From Chloroflexota bacterium (lineage in GTDB: Bacteria > Chloroflexota > Limnocylindria > P2-11E), in assembly GCA_005882255.1 (NCBI GenBank), contig VBEZ01000166.1:1-64000 (forward strand): a stretch of 64,000 nt of DNA, written 5' to 3'. Shown here in pieces: positions 40,985-49,721 of this stretch (within the stretch, counting starts at the first letter, position 1; the number at the start of each line of letters is the position of its first letter). The notes beneath the pieces are model-generated. The model saw nothing but the letters and a program-made list of their open reading frames with translations, ran no database searches and had not been told where the DNA came from. The translations under genes were made by a program, and so were the position numbers.

Positions 40985-43272
40985 CGATCGCCCCGCCGAA
41001 GACACGCCTGCGCGGTGTCGTCGGTGAATCGGCGCCGCGCGCGGACGCGCCGCCGAAGGTGAAGGGCGAGTTCCTCTACGGGAGCGATCTGTCGCGCGAG
41101 GGCATGCTCCATGGAGCGACGCTGCGCAGCCCGCACGCGCACGCGCGGATCGCGCGTATCGATGTCGCGGCGGCGCGCGCGATGCCGGGCGTGCGCGCGG
41201 TGCTCACGTCGGACGACCTGCCCACCCGCGAGAAGTTCGGCCTGATGCGCGCCGACCAACCGGTGCTCGCGACGCGCGTCGTGCGCTACGTCGGCGAACC
41301 GGTCGCGATCGTCGCGGCGGACGATCCGGAGCAGGCGCGTCTCGCCGCGCGGGCGATCAAGGTCGAGTACGAGGCGCTTTCCGCCGTCACCGACGCGGTC
41401 GCCGCGCTCCAGGCCGATGCTCCGAAGCTCCACGATCCGAAGGACGGCAACGTCATCGAGGACGTGCGCGTCGTGCACGGCGACCCCGACGCGCGGGCGG
41501 ACGTCGTCGTCGAGGGCGAGTACGAGGTCGCGATGCAGGACCAGGCCGCGCTCGGGCCCGAGGCCGGACTCGCGATACCCGGGCAGGACGGCGGCGTGAC
41601 GCTCCACATCGCGACGCAGTGGCTCCACGAGGATCTGCGTCAGATCGCGCCCTGCCTCGGACTCCCCGAGGAGAAGGTGCGGCTCGTGCTCGCCGGCGTC
41701 GGCGGCGCCTTCGGCGCGCGGGAGGACGTCACGCTGCAGATCCACGTCTGCCTCCTCGCGCTAGCGACGAAGCGCGCGGTGCGAATGACGTACGGCCGCG
41801 AGGAGTCCTTCTACGGACATGTCCATCGACATCCCGCGCGCATGTGGTACCGGCACGGCGCGACGCGTGACGGCAGGCTCGTCTTCGTGCGCGCGACGAT
41901 CGTGCTGGACGGGGGCGCGTACGCCTCGTCGACGTTCGCCGTCGTAGCGAACGCCGCGTGCTTCGGCGCCGGGCCGTACCGCGTTCCGAACGCGCTCATC
42001 CACGCCGTCGGCGCGTACACCAACAACCCGCCCACCGGCGCGATGCGCGGGTTCGGCGCGGTGCAGTCGTGCTTCGGCTACGAGGCGCAGATGGACAAGC
42101 TCGCCGCCGCGCTGGGCATCGATCCGGTCGAGCTGCGCGCGCGGAACGCGCTCGAGAACGGCGACCGCATCATCACCGATCAGCCCATCGAGGGATCCGC
42201 GCCCGTCGCCGAGGTGATACGGCGCTGCGCGGCGCTGCCGCTCCCGCCGCGGCGTTCGTCGAACGATCCGCTCGAGCTTCCCGGCGGCGCGGGCAACCTC
42301 ACGCACGGCGAGGGAGTGAAGCGCGGCGTCGGATTCGCCGTCGGGCTGAAGAACGTCTGCTACTCGCACGCCTTCGACGACTTCTCGACCGCACGCGTTC
42401 GTGTCGAGCGCGACCAGGGCGGCGTCGTCGCGCGCGTGCACACCGCGGCCTCCGAGGTGGGGCAGGGGATCGTCCTGGTCTGCGAGCAGATCGCTCGCAC
42501 CGAGCTCGGTGTGCAGCGCGTCATCGTCGAGACCCCGGATACGACCATCGGCTCCGCCGGCTCGTCGTCCGCGTCGAGGCAGACCTGGATGACCGGCGGC
42601 GCCGTGCTCGCAGCGTGTCGCGAGGTGAAGGCCGAGCTCGCGAAGCGCGCCCGCGGACGGCGCCTCGAAGACGTCGACGTCGCGGAGCTCCTCGGCACGC
42701 CGGTCGAGCGCGTCGTCACGCACCGCCATCGGCCCACGGAGAAGCGCAACGACACGACGCAGAACGACGGTCACGTCGCGTTCCTGTTCGCCGCGCATCG
42801 GGCCGTCGTGGACGTCGACGTGGACACCGGGCTCGTGAAGGTGGTCCAGATCGCGACGGCGCAGGACGTTGGCAAGGCGATCAATCCACTCGCGGTGATC
42901 GGCCAGCTCGAGGGCGGAATCGCGCAGGGCTTGGGCCTCGCGGTGATGGAGGAGGTCCAGCTGAAGGACGGCGCGGTGCGCAACGCATCGTTCACCGACT
43001 ACCTGCTTCCGACGATGCTCGACATGCCGCCGGTCGTGTGCGATCTCATCGAATTCCCGCACCCCGACGCGCCGTACGGCGCGAAAGGCGTGGGCGAGCC
43101 GCCGACGATCTCGAGCACGCCCGCGATCGTCGCCGCGATCCGCGCCGCGACCGGGCGCGCGCTCGAGCGCGTGCCGGTGCGGCCGGACGACATCGTCTTC
43201 GGGACGTCGTCGCGCTCCGGGTGGCGCGTCGTCGCCGGCGACGATCCGCGCGGCGCTGAGCGCGTTCGATAG
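40981..43272 (+). CDS. Xanthine dehydrogenase-type molybdopterin subunit
   Basis: Large catalytic subunit (763 aa) binding the molybdenum cofactor. Seen: the hammerhead domain LRSPHAHARIARIDV, the cofactor loops GVGGAFGAREDVTLQIH and PPTGAMRGFGAVQS, the C-terminal GQGIVLVCEQIAR, and the active-site segment GAKGVGEPPTISSTPAIVAAI with the catalytic Glu. It belongs to the xanthine dehydrogenase/aldehyde oxidase family; the reaction is assigned from its neighbours (uricase, allantoinase, deaminases). The relative order and sizes match typical three-gene xdh operons. No XdhC maturation factor is in the window. Confidence 0.92.
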   Translation: MTIAPPKTRLRGVVGESAPRADAPPKVKGEFLYGSDLSREGMLHGATLRSPHAHARIARIDVAAARAMPGVRAVLTSDDLPTREKFGLMRADQPVLATRVVRYVGEPVAIVAADDPEQARLAARAIKVEYEALSAVTDAVAALQADAPKLHDPKDGNVIEDVRVVHGDPDARADVVVEGEYEVAMQDQAALGPEAGLAIPGQDGGVTLHIATQWLHEDLRQIAPCLGLPEEKVRLVLAGVGGAFGAREDVTLQIHVCLLALATKRAVRMTYGREESFYGHVHRHPARMWYRHGATRDGRLVFVRATIVLDGGAYASSTFAVVANAACFGAGPYRVPNALIHAVGAYTNNPPTGAMRGFGAVQSCFGYEAQMDKLAAALGIDPVELRARNALENGDRIITDQPIEGSAPVAEVIRRCAALPLPPRRSSNDPLELPGGAGNLTHGEGVKRGVGFAVGLKNVCYSHAFDDFSTARVRVERDQGGVVARVHTAASEVGQGIVLVCEQIARTELGVQRVIVETPDTTIGSAGSSSASRQTWMTGGAVLAACREVKAELAKRARGRRLEDVDVAELLGTPVERVVTHRHRPTEKRNDTTQNDGHVAFLFAAHRAVVDVDVDTGLVKVVQIATAQDVGKAINPLAVIGQLEGGIAQGLGLAVMEEVQLKDGAVRNASFTDYLLPTMLDMPPVVCDLIEFPHPDAPYGAKGVGEPPTISSTPAIVAAIRAATGRALERVPVRPDDIVFGTSSRSGWRVVAGDDPRGAERVR

Positions 43273-43298
43273 GACCGAGCCCGCGGGCAAACCTCTCT

Positions 43299-43442
43299 TC
43301 GCGCGCGAGCTCGACGTCGCCCCACACCTCTCGCTCGCTGCTGGCTACGCCGGCCCGCCGTTCAGCCGGCGCGCGGCGCTCGGGCCGGCTGGGCGCAGAC
43401 GCTCGCTCGAGGTGTGCCGCGCCGTTCTCGCTCGCGCGCGAC
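43299..43442. repeat. Palindromic element, copy C
   Basis: About 144 bp between xdh and add. The core stem CACACCTC (43324-43331 region) pairs perfectly with GAGGTGTG (43410-43417 region). Flanking TCGCGCGCGAGC and its complement extend the arms. Two internal blocks of 20 and 27 bases are identical to copy B, while the outer stem sequence differs. Confidence 0.8.
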
Positions 43443-43494
43443 GCGCGACGCGCCCGCTGGCTCACAGATGCACTCGCGCGCATCATTCACGGCG

Positions 43495-44598
43495 ATGCTC
43501 TCGCTCGAGACGCTCCGCGCCGTTCCGAAGGTGTTGCTACACGATCATCTCGATGGCGGCCTGCGGCCGAGCACGATCGTCGAGCTCGCGCGCGACCAGA
43601 AGTACACGGGTCTTCCGACCATCGATCCGCGTGAGCTCGCGCGGTGGTTCCACGCGAGTGCCGCGAGCGGATCGCTCTCGCTCTATCTCCGCGGCTTCAC
43701 GCACACCATCGCGGTCATGCAGACTCCCGACGCGGTCGAGCGCGTCGCGTACGAGTGCGGCGAGGACCTGGCGCGCGACGGGGTCGTCTACGCGGAGGTC
43801 CGCTACGCGCCGGTCTTCAGCACCCAGGGCGGCATGAATCTCGAGCAGGTCCTCACGGCGGTCGTTCGCGGCTTCGAGCGGGCCGAATCCCACTATCCCA
43901 TCACGCTCCGCCAGGTCATCTGCGCGATGCGCGACCGCACCGACTCGCTCGAGATGGCCGAGCTCGCGGTCGCTCACCGCGAGCAGGGCGTCGTCGGCTT
44001 CGACATCGCCGGTGAAGAAGCCGGCCATCCGCCGAAAGCCCACCTCGAGGCGTTCCAGCTCTGCCGGCGCGAGAACTTCTCGATCACGATCCACGCCGGC
44101 GAGGCGTTCGGTCCGCCCTCGATCTGGCAGGCGCTCCAGTACTGCGGCGCGCACCGCATCGGGCACGGGGTCCGCCTCATCGAGGACATGGCGATCGTCG
44201 ATGAGACCGTCGTGAAGCTGGGACCGCTCGCCGCGTATGTCCGCGACAAGCGCATCCCGCTCGAGCTCTGCCCTTCGAGCAACGTCGACACCGGCGCGGT
44301 CCCGTCGCTCGACGAGCATCCGATCCGCCAGTTCATGGAGCAGCGGTTCCGTGTGACCGTGAACACCGACAACCGGCTCATGTCGGACGTGACGTTGTCG
44401 GAGGAGTTCCGGCGTCTCTCTCGCGTCTTCAGCCTCACGCTCGACGACGTCGAGAAGCTCACGCTGAACGCGATGAAGAGCGCGTTCATCGGCTACGACG
44501 AGCGCCTCGCGCACATCTACGGGAAGATCAAGCCGGGCTTCGCGAAGCTGCGCGGCGAGCCCGCGCTCGCGGGATATCGCTTGCCGCCCAGCGCCTAG
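43495..44598 (+). CDS. add: Adenosine deaminase
   Basis: Deaminates adenosine (or deoxyadenosine) to inosine, feeding the purine-breakdown route. 367 aa; motifs LHDHLDGGLRPSTI (metal HxH), GFDIAGEEAGHPP, IHAGEAFGPPS (catalytic Glu), RIGHGVRL, CPSSNVDTGAVPSLDEHP and VNTDNRLMSDVTLS with the Asp pair. ATG 43495 gives the family start MLSLETLRAVPK; earlier ATG 43468 or the GTG-like codons lie in sequence derived from the palindromic element. The gap upstream (43273-43494) holds only that element. Confidence 0.92.
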   Translation: MLSLETLRAVPKVLLHDHLDGGLRPSTIVELARDQKYTGLPTIDPRELARWFHASAASGSLSLYLRGFTHTIAVMQTPDAVERVAYECGEDLARDGVVYAEVRYAPVFSTQGGMNLEQVLTAVVRGFERAESHYPITLRQVICAMRDRTDSLEMAELAVAHREQGVVGFDIAGEEAGHPPKAHLEAFQLCRRENFSITIHAGEAFGPPSIWQALQYCGAHRIGHGVRLIEDMAIVDETVVKLGPLAAYVRDKRIPLELCPSSNVDTGAVPSLDEHPIRQFMEQRFRVTVNTDNRLMSDVTLSEEFRRLSRVFSLTLDDVEKLTLNAMKSAFIGYDERLAHIYGKIKPGFAKLRGEPALAGYRLPPSA

Positions 44599-44650
44599 CG
44601 AATCGTCGTCATTCCCAACAGGTATTGGACGAGCACCCATAAGAGCCGAT

Positions 44651-44656
44651 TAGCAT
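44651..44656 (+). promoter_or_regulatory. -10-like hexamer of the Rieske gene
   Basis: TAGCAT lies 6 bases before the GTG at 44663, in the same arrangement as several other genes here. Confidence 0.35.
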
Positions 44657-44662
44657 CGTCGC

Positions 44663-45193
44663 GTGATACGCATTTCCGCGGTCGGGCATGGGCGCGTTCG
44701 CCGACGGCAGCTGCTCCGCATCGCCTTCGCGAGCGCCGTCGCTCTCAGCGTGACCGAGCTTGCGGCGGCGGTCGCGCCGTACCTGCGCGTGACGCGCATC
44801 GTTGGTCTCGGCGCGCCGGTCGCGGTCGGCACGGCGAGCGAGATCCTGAAGGAGTTCGCGGCGACGAACGATCGTCCGATCCTCTTTCGTGAGGGCCGCT
44901 TCTTCCTGTTGCACGCGCCGGGTGGCATCATCGCCGCGTACCGCAAGTGCACTCATCTCGGGTGCACGGTCCCGTTCGACACGACGAAAGACCTGTTCGA
45001 ATGTCCGTGCCACGGCTCGCGCTACGACAAGCGCACCGCCGTAGTCCTGAGGTCGCCCGCTCCGAAGCCACTGCAGCTGTTCCACATCACGCAGTCGCCG
45101 AAGGGCGCGCTGGTCGTCGACACCAACCCGCTGAACGTCATCGACCGGGGGCAGGAATGGGACGACCGGTATCTGGAGATCCGCGAGAGCTAG
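44663..45193 (+). CDS. Rieske [2Fe-2S] protein with N-terminal membrane or Tat-type signal
   Basis: 176 residues. The N-terminus [29 protein letters not shown] looks like a Tat signal or uncleaved anchor. The Rieske fold follows with CTHLGC and CPCHGSRYD carrying the two Cys and two His ligands; an extra Cys pair in the same loops fits the disulphide of cytochrome bc1/b6f-type Rieske proteins. No cytochrome b gene is adjacent, so it could be an orphan subunit of a quinol-oxidising complex encoded elsewhere. Its 3' end overlaps the convergent EamA gene by 56 bases. Confidence 0.88.
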   Translation: MIRISAVGHGRVRRRQLLRIAFASAVALSVTELAAAVAPYLRVTRIVGLGAPVAVGTASEILKEFAATNDRPILFREGRFFLLHAPGGIIAAYRKCTHLGCTVPFDTTKDLFECPCHGSRYDKRTAVVLRSPAPKPLQLFHITQSPKGALVVDTNPLNVIDRGQEWDDRYLEIRES

Positions 45194-46055
45194 CGCCACT
45201 GAGCGCTCCGACGTAGACGCCCGCACCCACCAGAACGCCGCCAACGAGGAAGATCGGCGTGATCGTTTCGCCGCGAAGCGCGGCGCCGAGCGCGACGGCA
45301 ACGAGCGGCATGACGACGAGGGCATAGGACGATGCGGAGGCGGTCCAGCGACGCAGCATCACGAGGAAAAGCCCGAACAGCCCGATCGAGCCGACGACGC
45401 ACAGGTAGGCCACGACGATCCACGCCGTGCTCGTGTGCGGTAGCTCGTGGCTCTCACCGACGGCGAACGACAGCGCGAGCACGATCAGCGCGCCGACGAA
45501 CATGCCGACCGCGTTCGTCGCGACGGGGTGCATCCGCGGCAGCCCCTTCGCGATGACCGCTGATTCGGCGGCCACCAGAGCGTTCGCGAGGATCGCCACC
45601 AGCGACAGGAGGGGAACGCTCGCGGAGAGCTGCTCGCGGAACACGAGCGCGATGCCGGCCAGCGCGACGAGGCCCCCCACGAGCCCGCGCGCGCGGAACG
45701 GCTCGAGACCGTGAAGCGCGACGAGGACAAGCGTGAAGAGCGGCACGGTGGCGAGGACGACCGCGCCGGTCCCGGCCGGAGCGTCCTGAAGTCCGTAGTA
45801 CGTGAGGGCGTATCCGAGTCCGAAGTTGAGCGCGCCGTAGATCGCCGCACCCCGTAGGGAGGCGCCGCGCGGGAACGGGATGCGCCAGATCGCCATCGCC
45901 GCGAGCAGCAGCATGCTGGCGGGGAGAAATCTCAGGGCCGCCCCCCAATAGGGCGGTAGCTCGGCGTTGCTGAATCGGACCGCGACGAAGTTGCTGCCGC
46001 CGATGAGCACGACACCGACGAACAGCGCGAGGGTGAGCCGGTCCGGCCTCGCTAT
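45138..46055 (-). CDS. EamA/DMT family transporter (no standard start codon)
   Basis: A ten-helix drug/metabolite transporter with two EamA repeats (helices 1-5 and 6-10). Motifs: [27 protein letters not shown] in the first repeat and [41 protein letters not shown] in the second. Substrate unknown. The natural N-terminus ([19 protein letters not shown]) has no ATG, GTG or TTG in frame. ATA at 46055, overlapping the upstream stop as ATAG, or CTG at 46025, are the possible starts. The last 25 or so residues ([17 protein letters not shown]) are a low-complexity tail overlapping the Rieske gene. Confidence 0.8.
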   Translation of the reverse strand: MARPDRLTLALFVGVVLIGGSNFVAVRFSNAELPPYWGAALRFLPASMLLLAAMAIWRIPFPRGASLRGAAIYGALNFGLGYALTYYGLQDAPAGTGAVVLATVPLFTLVLVALHGLEPFRARGLVGGLVALAGIALVFREQLSASVPLLSLVAILANALVAAESAVIAKGLPRMHPVATNAVGMFVGALIVLALSFAVGESHELPHTSTAWIVVAYLCVVGSIGLFGLFLVMLRRWTASASSYALVVMPLVAVALGAALRGETITPIFLVGGVLVGAGVYVGALSGASSRGSPDTGRPIPAPGR

Positions 46056-47161
46056 TTGAGCCAGAGCAGGTCGCCGAAGAAGAAATCCTGTCCCTGCGCG
46101 ACAGTACGGGCGACACCGGTCTTCATGTCGAGCACGAAGAATCCGCCCTGGCCGACGTACGCGATCTTCGTCCCGTCCGGCGACCAGGCGGGCACGACGT
46201 CGTCGCCGGTCTGCCCGACGGACTTGAGACCGGTGCCGGTGCACGGGACGACGAAGAGATCGGACGGAATGCTGAGGTGCGCGAGCTGGCCCCCGGTGCT
46301 CGCTCGCACGATCGTGTGCCCCGCGGCTGAGAACACGACGACGCAGTCGGTCGGCGAGAATCTCGGAGCCTGCAGGTACCAGAAGCTGTCCTTGGTCTGC
46401 AGGAGTGGCCGCGCGTTCGCTCCATCGATGTCCGCGCGCCACAGCGCATCGACCTGCCCGTCCTTGAGATGGACGTACACCAGGGTCTTCCCATCGGGAC
46501 TGATCGTCGGATCGGCGCCGTCCTTGACGATGCGCTTGCGCTCGCCGGTGCGGAGGTCGAGCCGCTCGATCGCGTCATCGTTGCCCGTGAACGATCCACT
46601 CTGGATGATCGCGGCGCGCCGGTGGAAATAGAGCACGTTGCCCGACGCGTCGAAGCGCGGGCTCGCGTAGAAGACGTTGTCGGATTCGTGCTGCACCACG
46701 GCTCGCAGGCCGGTGCCGTCGATGTTCACCACGTACAGGTCGGAGCCGAATCCGCGTTTGGGATCGGACTGCGGCGTGAGCGCGAACACGATCGACTTTC
46801 CGCTCGGATGGATCGACGGCGTGGACGGCGCACTCTGTGGCGGCAGGTCGACGATGCGCCCCAACGTACGAGCCGTGTTGTCCAGGGCGAGAAGGCCACC
46901 TGGATTGGCGAGGATGAACGACGCTTGCGTGCCGACGCCAGGAGCAACGGGAGCGCTCGAAGCTGGCGGATTCGGATTCGGCTGACATGAAACGAAAAGC
47001 AGAGACACGAGCGTGACGAGCGCGACGAGGCGACCGGTCGCCACCGAGGGCCCCCGCGCGCGAGGGGTCCCCGTCCCGAAGGGACGGGGTTTCGCGCGTT
47101 GAGAGGGTTTCGGTGGCGACTGGTCGCCGATGCCGACGCGTACGCGCACAGGCGTGCTCAT
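46052..47161 (-). CDS. Lipoprotein with TolB/PD40-type beta-propeller
   Basis: 369 residues from ATG 47161, or 330 from the GTG at 47044. The shorter form begins just before a lipoprotein signal (GRLVALVTLVSLLFVSC with lipobox VSC). The mature part has repeated propeller blades with the PD40 pattern: STPSIHPSGKSIVFA, ASPRFDASGNVLYF, DPTISPDGKTLVYV, QAPRFSPTDCVVVF and VPAWSPDGTKIAYV. It probably recognises partners at the outer face of the membrane. ATG 47161 overlaps the GH15 stop (ATGA), but the 39 residues it adds are largely encoded by a palindromic element, so which start is used is unclear. Confidence 0.78.
   Translation of the reverse strand: MSTPVRVRVGIGDQSPPKPSQRAKPRPFGTGTPRARGPSVATGRLVALVTLVSLLFVSCQPNPNPPASSAPVAPGVGTQASFILANPGGLLALDNTARTLGRIVDLPPQSAPSTPSIHPSGKSIVFALTPQSDPKRGFGSDLYVVNIDGTGLRAVVQHESDNVFYASPRFDASGNVLYFHRRAAIIQSGSFTGNDDAIERLDLRTGERKRIVKDGADPTISPDGKTLVYVHLKDGQVDALWRADIDGANARPLLQTKDSFWYLQAPRFSPTDCVVVFSAAGHTIVRASTGGQLAHLSIPSDLFVVPCTGTGLKSVGQTGDDVVPAWSPDGTKIAYVGQGGFFVLDMKTGVARTVAQGQDFFFGDLLWLK
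47029..47128. repeat. Palindromic element of a second type
   Basis: Arms 47029-47047 (GGCGACCGGTCGCCACCGA) and 47110-47128 are inverted copies with 18 of 19 matches. Between them lies a second hairpin, CCCCGTCCC-gaa-GGGACGGGG (about 47070-47090). It covers the start region of the beta-propeller gene and is not related in sequence to copies A-C. Confidence 0.7.
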
Positions 47162-49044
47162 GCGATCACTTCTCCGGAGCGGACGACTCGCTCGCGGATG
47201 CGGCCCTGGATCCGAGCGGACACGCGTGCGTAGTGCTGCACCGCGCTCACGAAGGCGGCGTGCGACCAGGTCAGCGGCGAGACCGATAGTGGCTCACCGC
47301 TGTACGGATGGACCTGCTCCGCGAGGACGCCCGACGGCAACGCCTTGCTCGCGCACCATCGCAGCAGCGCGAGCGGACGCTCGACGATGCCGCCGACGGG
47401 CGTGCGCACGGTGAGCCGCTGCTCGATCGCTTTCATCGTCGCGACCACGCGTGGATCCGCCGCGGGAAGCATGCCGAAGAGGAAGATTCCGGCGAGGGAG
47501 ATGTCGATCGTCGCATCTTTGACGATCATGCCGTCAGGCAGGACCGCGACGGTCCGCACGAACCGGCCGCGATCCTCGTCCCAGAGATGCGTGAGCGCGG
47601 CCTCGCGGATCTCCTGGGCAGCGACCGCGTATCGCTTCGCGAGCTCGTGCTGTCCGAAGGCCACCGCGAAGTTGCGCCCGGCGGTGAGGCCGGCCCACAC
47701 CGCCGCCGTGGTGAAGGCGTGGATGCCCCGACGTTCCTCCCACAGATCGAAGGAGGGCGCGGGGAGCTTCGTGTGTGTCTCGCGGAACGTCGCCATGAAG
47801 TCGGCGCCGGTGCGCACCAGCTTGCGATAGAGCGGCCGGATGAATTCGATGTCCCGGTCGCGCTCGTAGTGCTGCCACAGGGCCCAGATCGGCAGACCCG
47901 TCTCGTCCTCCTGGATCGGGAGCTCGAGGCGCCCTTCCGGCGTGGACCACGCGTGCCACGACGAGCCGAGCGAGCCGTCGGGGTTGTACTTGTGGAGCAG
48001 GTAGCCCTCGCGCGTCATGAGGTCGCCACAGAGGAAGAAGAAACGGCGCGTCACCTCGCCGTAGCCGGCAAGGTCGAGCGCATCGGCAACGAGCGCGCCA
48101 TCGCGCGGCCAGAGGTACGAATACGTGTCGCGGTTGAAGCGCAGGACGTCCGAGTCGTTGCCGGCGATGATCGCGCCGCGGTTGTCGACCTGCGTGCGGA
48201 TGATGAGCGTCGATCGCTTGTAGAGGCGGGCGATCTCCACGGGCAGGTGATCCGCGATCGACTCATCCTTGTTGGCCCACAGGCGCCAGTAATCCTTGGT
48301 GCGCGCGAGGAACGACGCCGGCGTCCGCTCCCGCACGAGCTTGTCGAGCTCGCGCACCTCCTCGTACGATTCGCCAGCCGCGATCCAGAACACGACCGTC
48401 GAGCTGCCGCTCGCGGGGACGCGGAAAGTGAGCATTCCGACGCTGTCGATCGAGCCCTGCGCGACCGGATTGCGTGACAGCACGCCGTCCTCGGCGTCGC
48501 GCCAGGTGCCCTCCTTGCCTGGCGAATCCTTCTGACCGATGGCGAACGACGTCAGTCCGAAGGAGTGTCCGCCCGCGGTGCCCGAGATGAGAAAGGCCCG
48601 CCTGCCCTTGTAGTGCACGATCGCCTGCGATCGGGGGTCGTAGAAGGCCGAGTCGCCGACCTCGTTGCCGAACAGGTGCGCGTCGAAGTGCTGGAACGCG
48701 CGGATCTCGCGTTCGCGTCCGACTTCGTCCTCGACCGTGACCTCTTTGAAGTAGATGTTGCGGTCGAAGTCCACCGCATCGCGGCAACGAAGGCGCAGCC
48801 CGAGCGTCTCGTTGTGCGCCGTCGTATCGCCGACGAGTGTCTCGTGCTCGTACTCGATGTGGCATTCCCAGTCGTCGCCGCCGATCCAGCTGAATTTGCC
48901 GTCGACCCAGACGCCGAACCGGCACGGCGCGCCGACGGTGTGGTTCTCCTGTCCGACGTGCGGGTAATAGATGTCGCGGAGCTGGTAGCGCGCGTCGAAC
49001 GTGACGAGGAAATCGCCGTTGCCGAGCGGGAGGTCGCGGGGCAA
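47158..49044 (-). CDS. Glycoside hydrolase family 15 (glucoamylase-like)
   Basis: Releases glucose from alpha-glucans or related oligosaccharides. 628 aa with the N-terminal beta-sandwich (RDIYYPHVGQENHTVG, GVWVDGKFSW) and the (alpha/alpha)6 barrel from about 270. The GH15 region shows FNRDTYSYLWPRDGALVADAL, LHKYNPDGSLGSSWH, QEDETGLPIWALW (catalytic acid Glu region), FDLWEERRGIHAFTTAAVW, and the C-terminal YSGEPLSVSPLTWSHAAFV with the second catalytic region. No signal peptide is seen, so it is probably cytosolic and acts on stored glycogen. TTG start; it follows the aldolase gene with no real gap. Confidence 0.9.
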   Translation of the reverse strand: MPRDLPLGNGDFLVTFDARYQLRDIYYPHVGQENHTVGAPCRFGVWVDGKFSWIGGDDWECHIEYEHETLVGDTTAHNETLGLRLRCRDAVDFDRNIYFKEVTVEDEVGREREIRAFQHFDAHLFGNEVGDSAFYDPRSQAIVHYKGRRAFLISGTAGGHSFGLTSFAIGQKDSPGKEGTWRDAEDGVLSRNPVAQGSIDSVGMLTFRVPASGSSTVVFWIAAGESYEEVRELDKLVRERTPASFLARTKDYWRLWANKDESIADHLPVEIARLYKRSTLIIRTQVDNRGAIIAGNDSDVLRFNRDTYSYLWPRDGALVADALDLAGYGEVTRRFFFLCGDLMTREGYLLHKYNPDGSLGSSWHAWSTPEGRLELPIQEDETGLPIWALWQHYERDRDIEFIRPLYRKLVRTGADFMATFRETHTKLPAPSFDLWEERRGIHAFTTAAVWAGLTAGRNFAVAFGQHELAKRYAVAAQEIREAALTHLWDEDRGRFVRTVAVLPDGMIVKDATIDISLAGIFLFGMLPAADPRVVATMKAIEQRLTVRTPVGGIVERPLALLRWCASKALPSGVLAEQVHPYSGEPLSVSPLTWSHAAFVSAVQHYARVSARIQGRIRERVVRSGEVIA

Positions 49045-49045
49045 A

Positions 49046-49720
49046 TCAGGCCCTGCGGGTCGCCGCGAGGAAACGCTTGGCGTTCGCCACGAGGCCGGCG
49101 TGGTCGCCGCGTTCGAGGAGCTCGCCGCGGATGAGCGGGCCGCCGATGCCGAAGCCGACGACGCCGGCCCTCAGGTACGCGGGGATCTCGTCGTATTCGA
49201 TGTTCCCCGTCGCGACGAGCGGGAGGTGCGTGAGCGCGCGGCGGACGTTCGTCACGAAGTCCGGTCCGCCGATCGTCGCGATGGGAAAGATCTTGATGAA
49301 GTCGGCGCCGAGCTCCGCGGCCCTCACCATCTCACTCGGGGTCATCGTTCCGGGCATGGTCATGACGTCGCGCGCGCGACCGACCTCCAGCATCTCGGGC
49401 ACGAGCGCCGGGCTGACGAGGAAACGAGCGCCGGCGAGCACGGCGTCCTCGGCCTGCGCGCCGGAGAGCACGGTGCCCGCGCCGACGATCGCGCCGCGCT
49501 TCGCAAAGGCGTCGTCCGTCGCGAGCTTCGCGATGAGCTCGTACGCGTCGGGTACGGTGAGCGTGATCTCCACCAGACGCACACCGGCCTCCGCCACAGC
49601 GCGCGCGGCGCGCTCGGCGATCTCGGGCGTGGCGGTGCGGATGACCGCGACCAGCCGGTCTTCTCCGAAGATCCTGACCAGGTCGCGGCGCAGCGCGAGC
49701 GGCTGCTGCAGGGTCGCCAT
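49046..49720 (-). CDS. KDPG/KDG-type aldolase
   Basis: 2-keto-3-deoxy-(6-phospho)gluconate aldolase of the EDA class I family (224 aa). Seen: LVAVIRTATPE, RLVEITLTVP with the catalytic Glu, GAGTVLSGAQAEDAVLAGARFLVSP, and the Schiff-base lysine in FIKIFPIATIGGPDF. It splits KDPG (or KDG) to pyruvate and glyceraldehyde-3-phosphate (or glyceraldehyde). With glucose dehydrogenase in the same gene run, it suggests a variant Entner-Doudoroff route. ATG 49720 lies one base after the stop of the GAF protein. Confidence 0.9.
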   Translation of the reverse strand: MATLQQPLALRRDLVRIFGEDRLVAVIRTATPEIAERAARAVAEAGVRLVEITLTVPDAYELIAKLATDDAFAKRGAIVGAGTVLSGAQAEDAVLAGARFLVSPALVPEMLEVGRARDVMTMPGTMTPSEMVRAAELGADFIKIFPIATIGGPDFVTNVRRALTHLPLVATGNIEYDEIPAYLRAGVVGFGIGGPLIRGELLERGDHAGLVANAKRFLAATRRA

Positions 49721-49721
49721 C

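Noticed and set aside
41761-43290. 509-codon minus-strand frame opposite the molybdopterin subunit
   Set aside because: Shadow of the xanthine dehydrogenase gene; composition is Arg/Ala-rich.
31751-43442. Idea that the palindromes mark the ends of a composite transposon carrying the amidohydrolase, GAF kinase and xdh genes
   Set aside because: Each copy is a complete palindrome in itself, no transposase is present, and a third copy lies elsewhere in pyrC; independent insertions are simpler.
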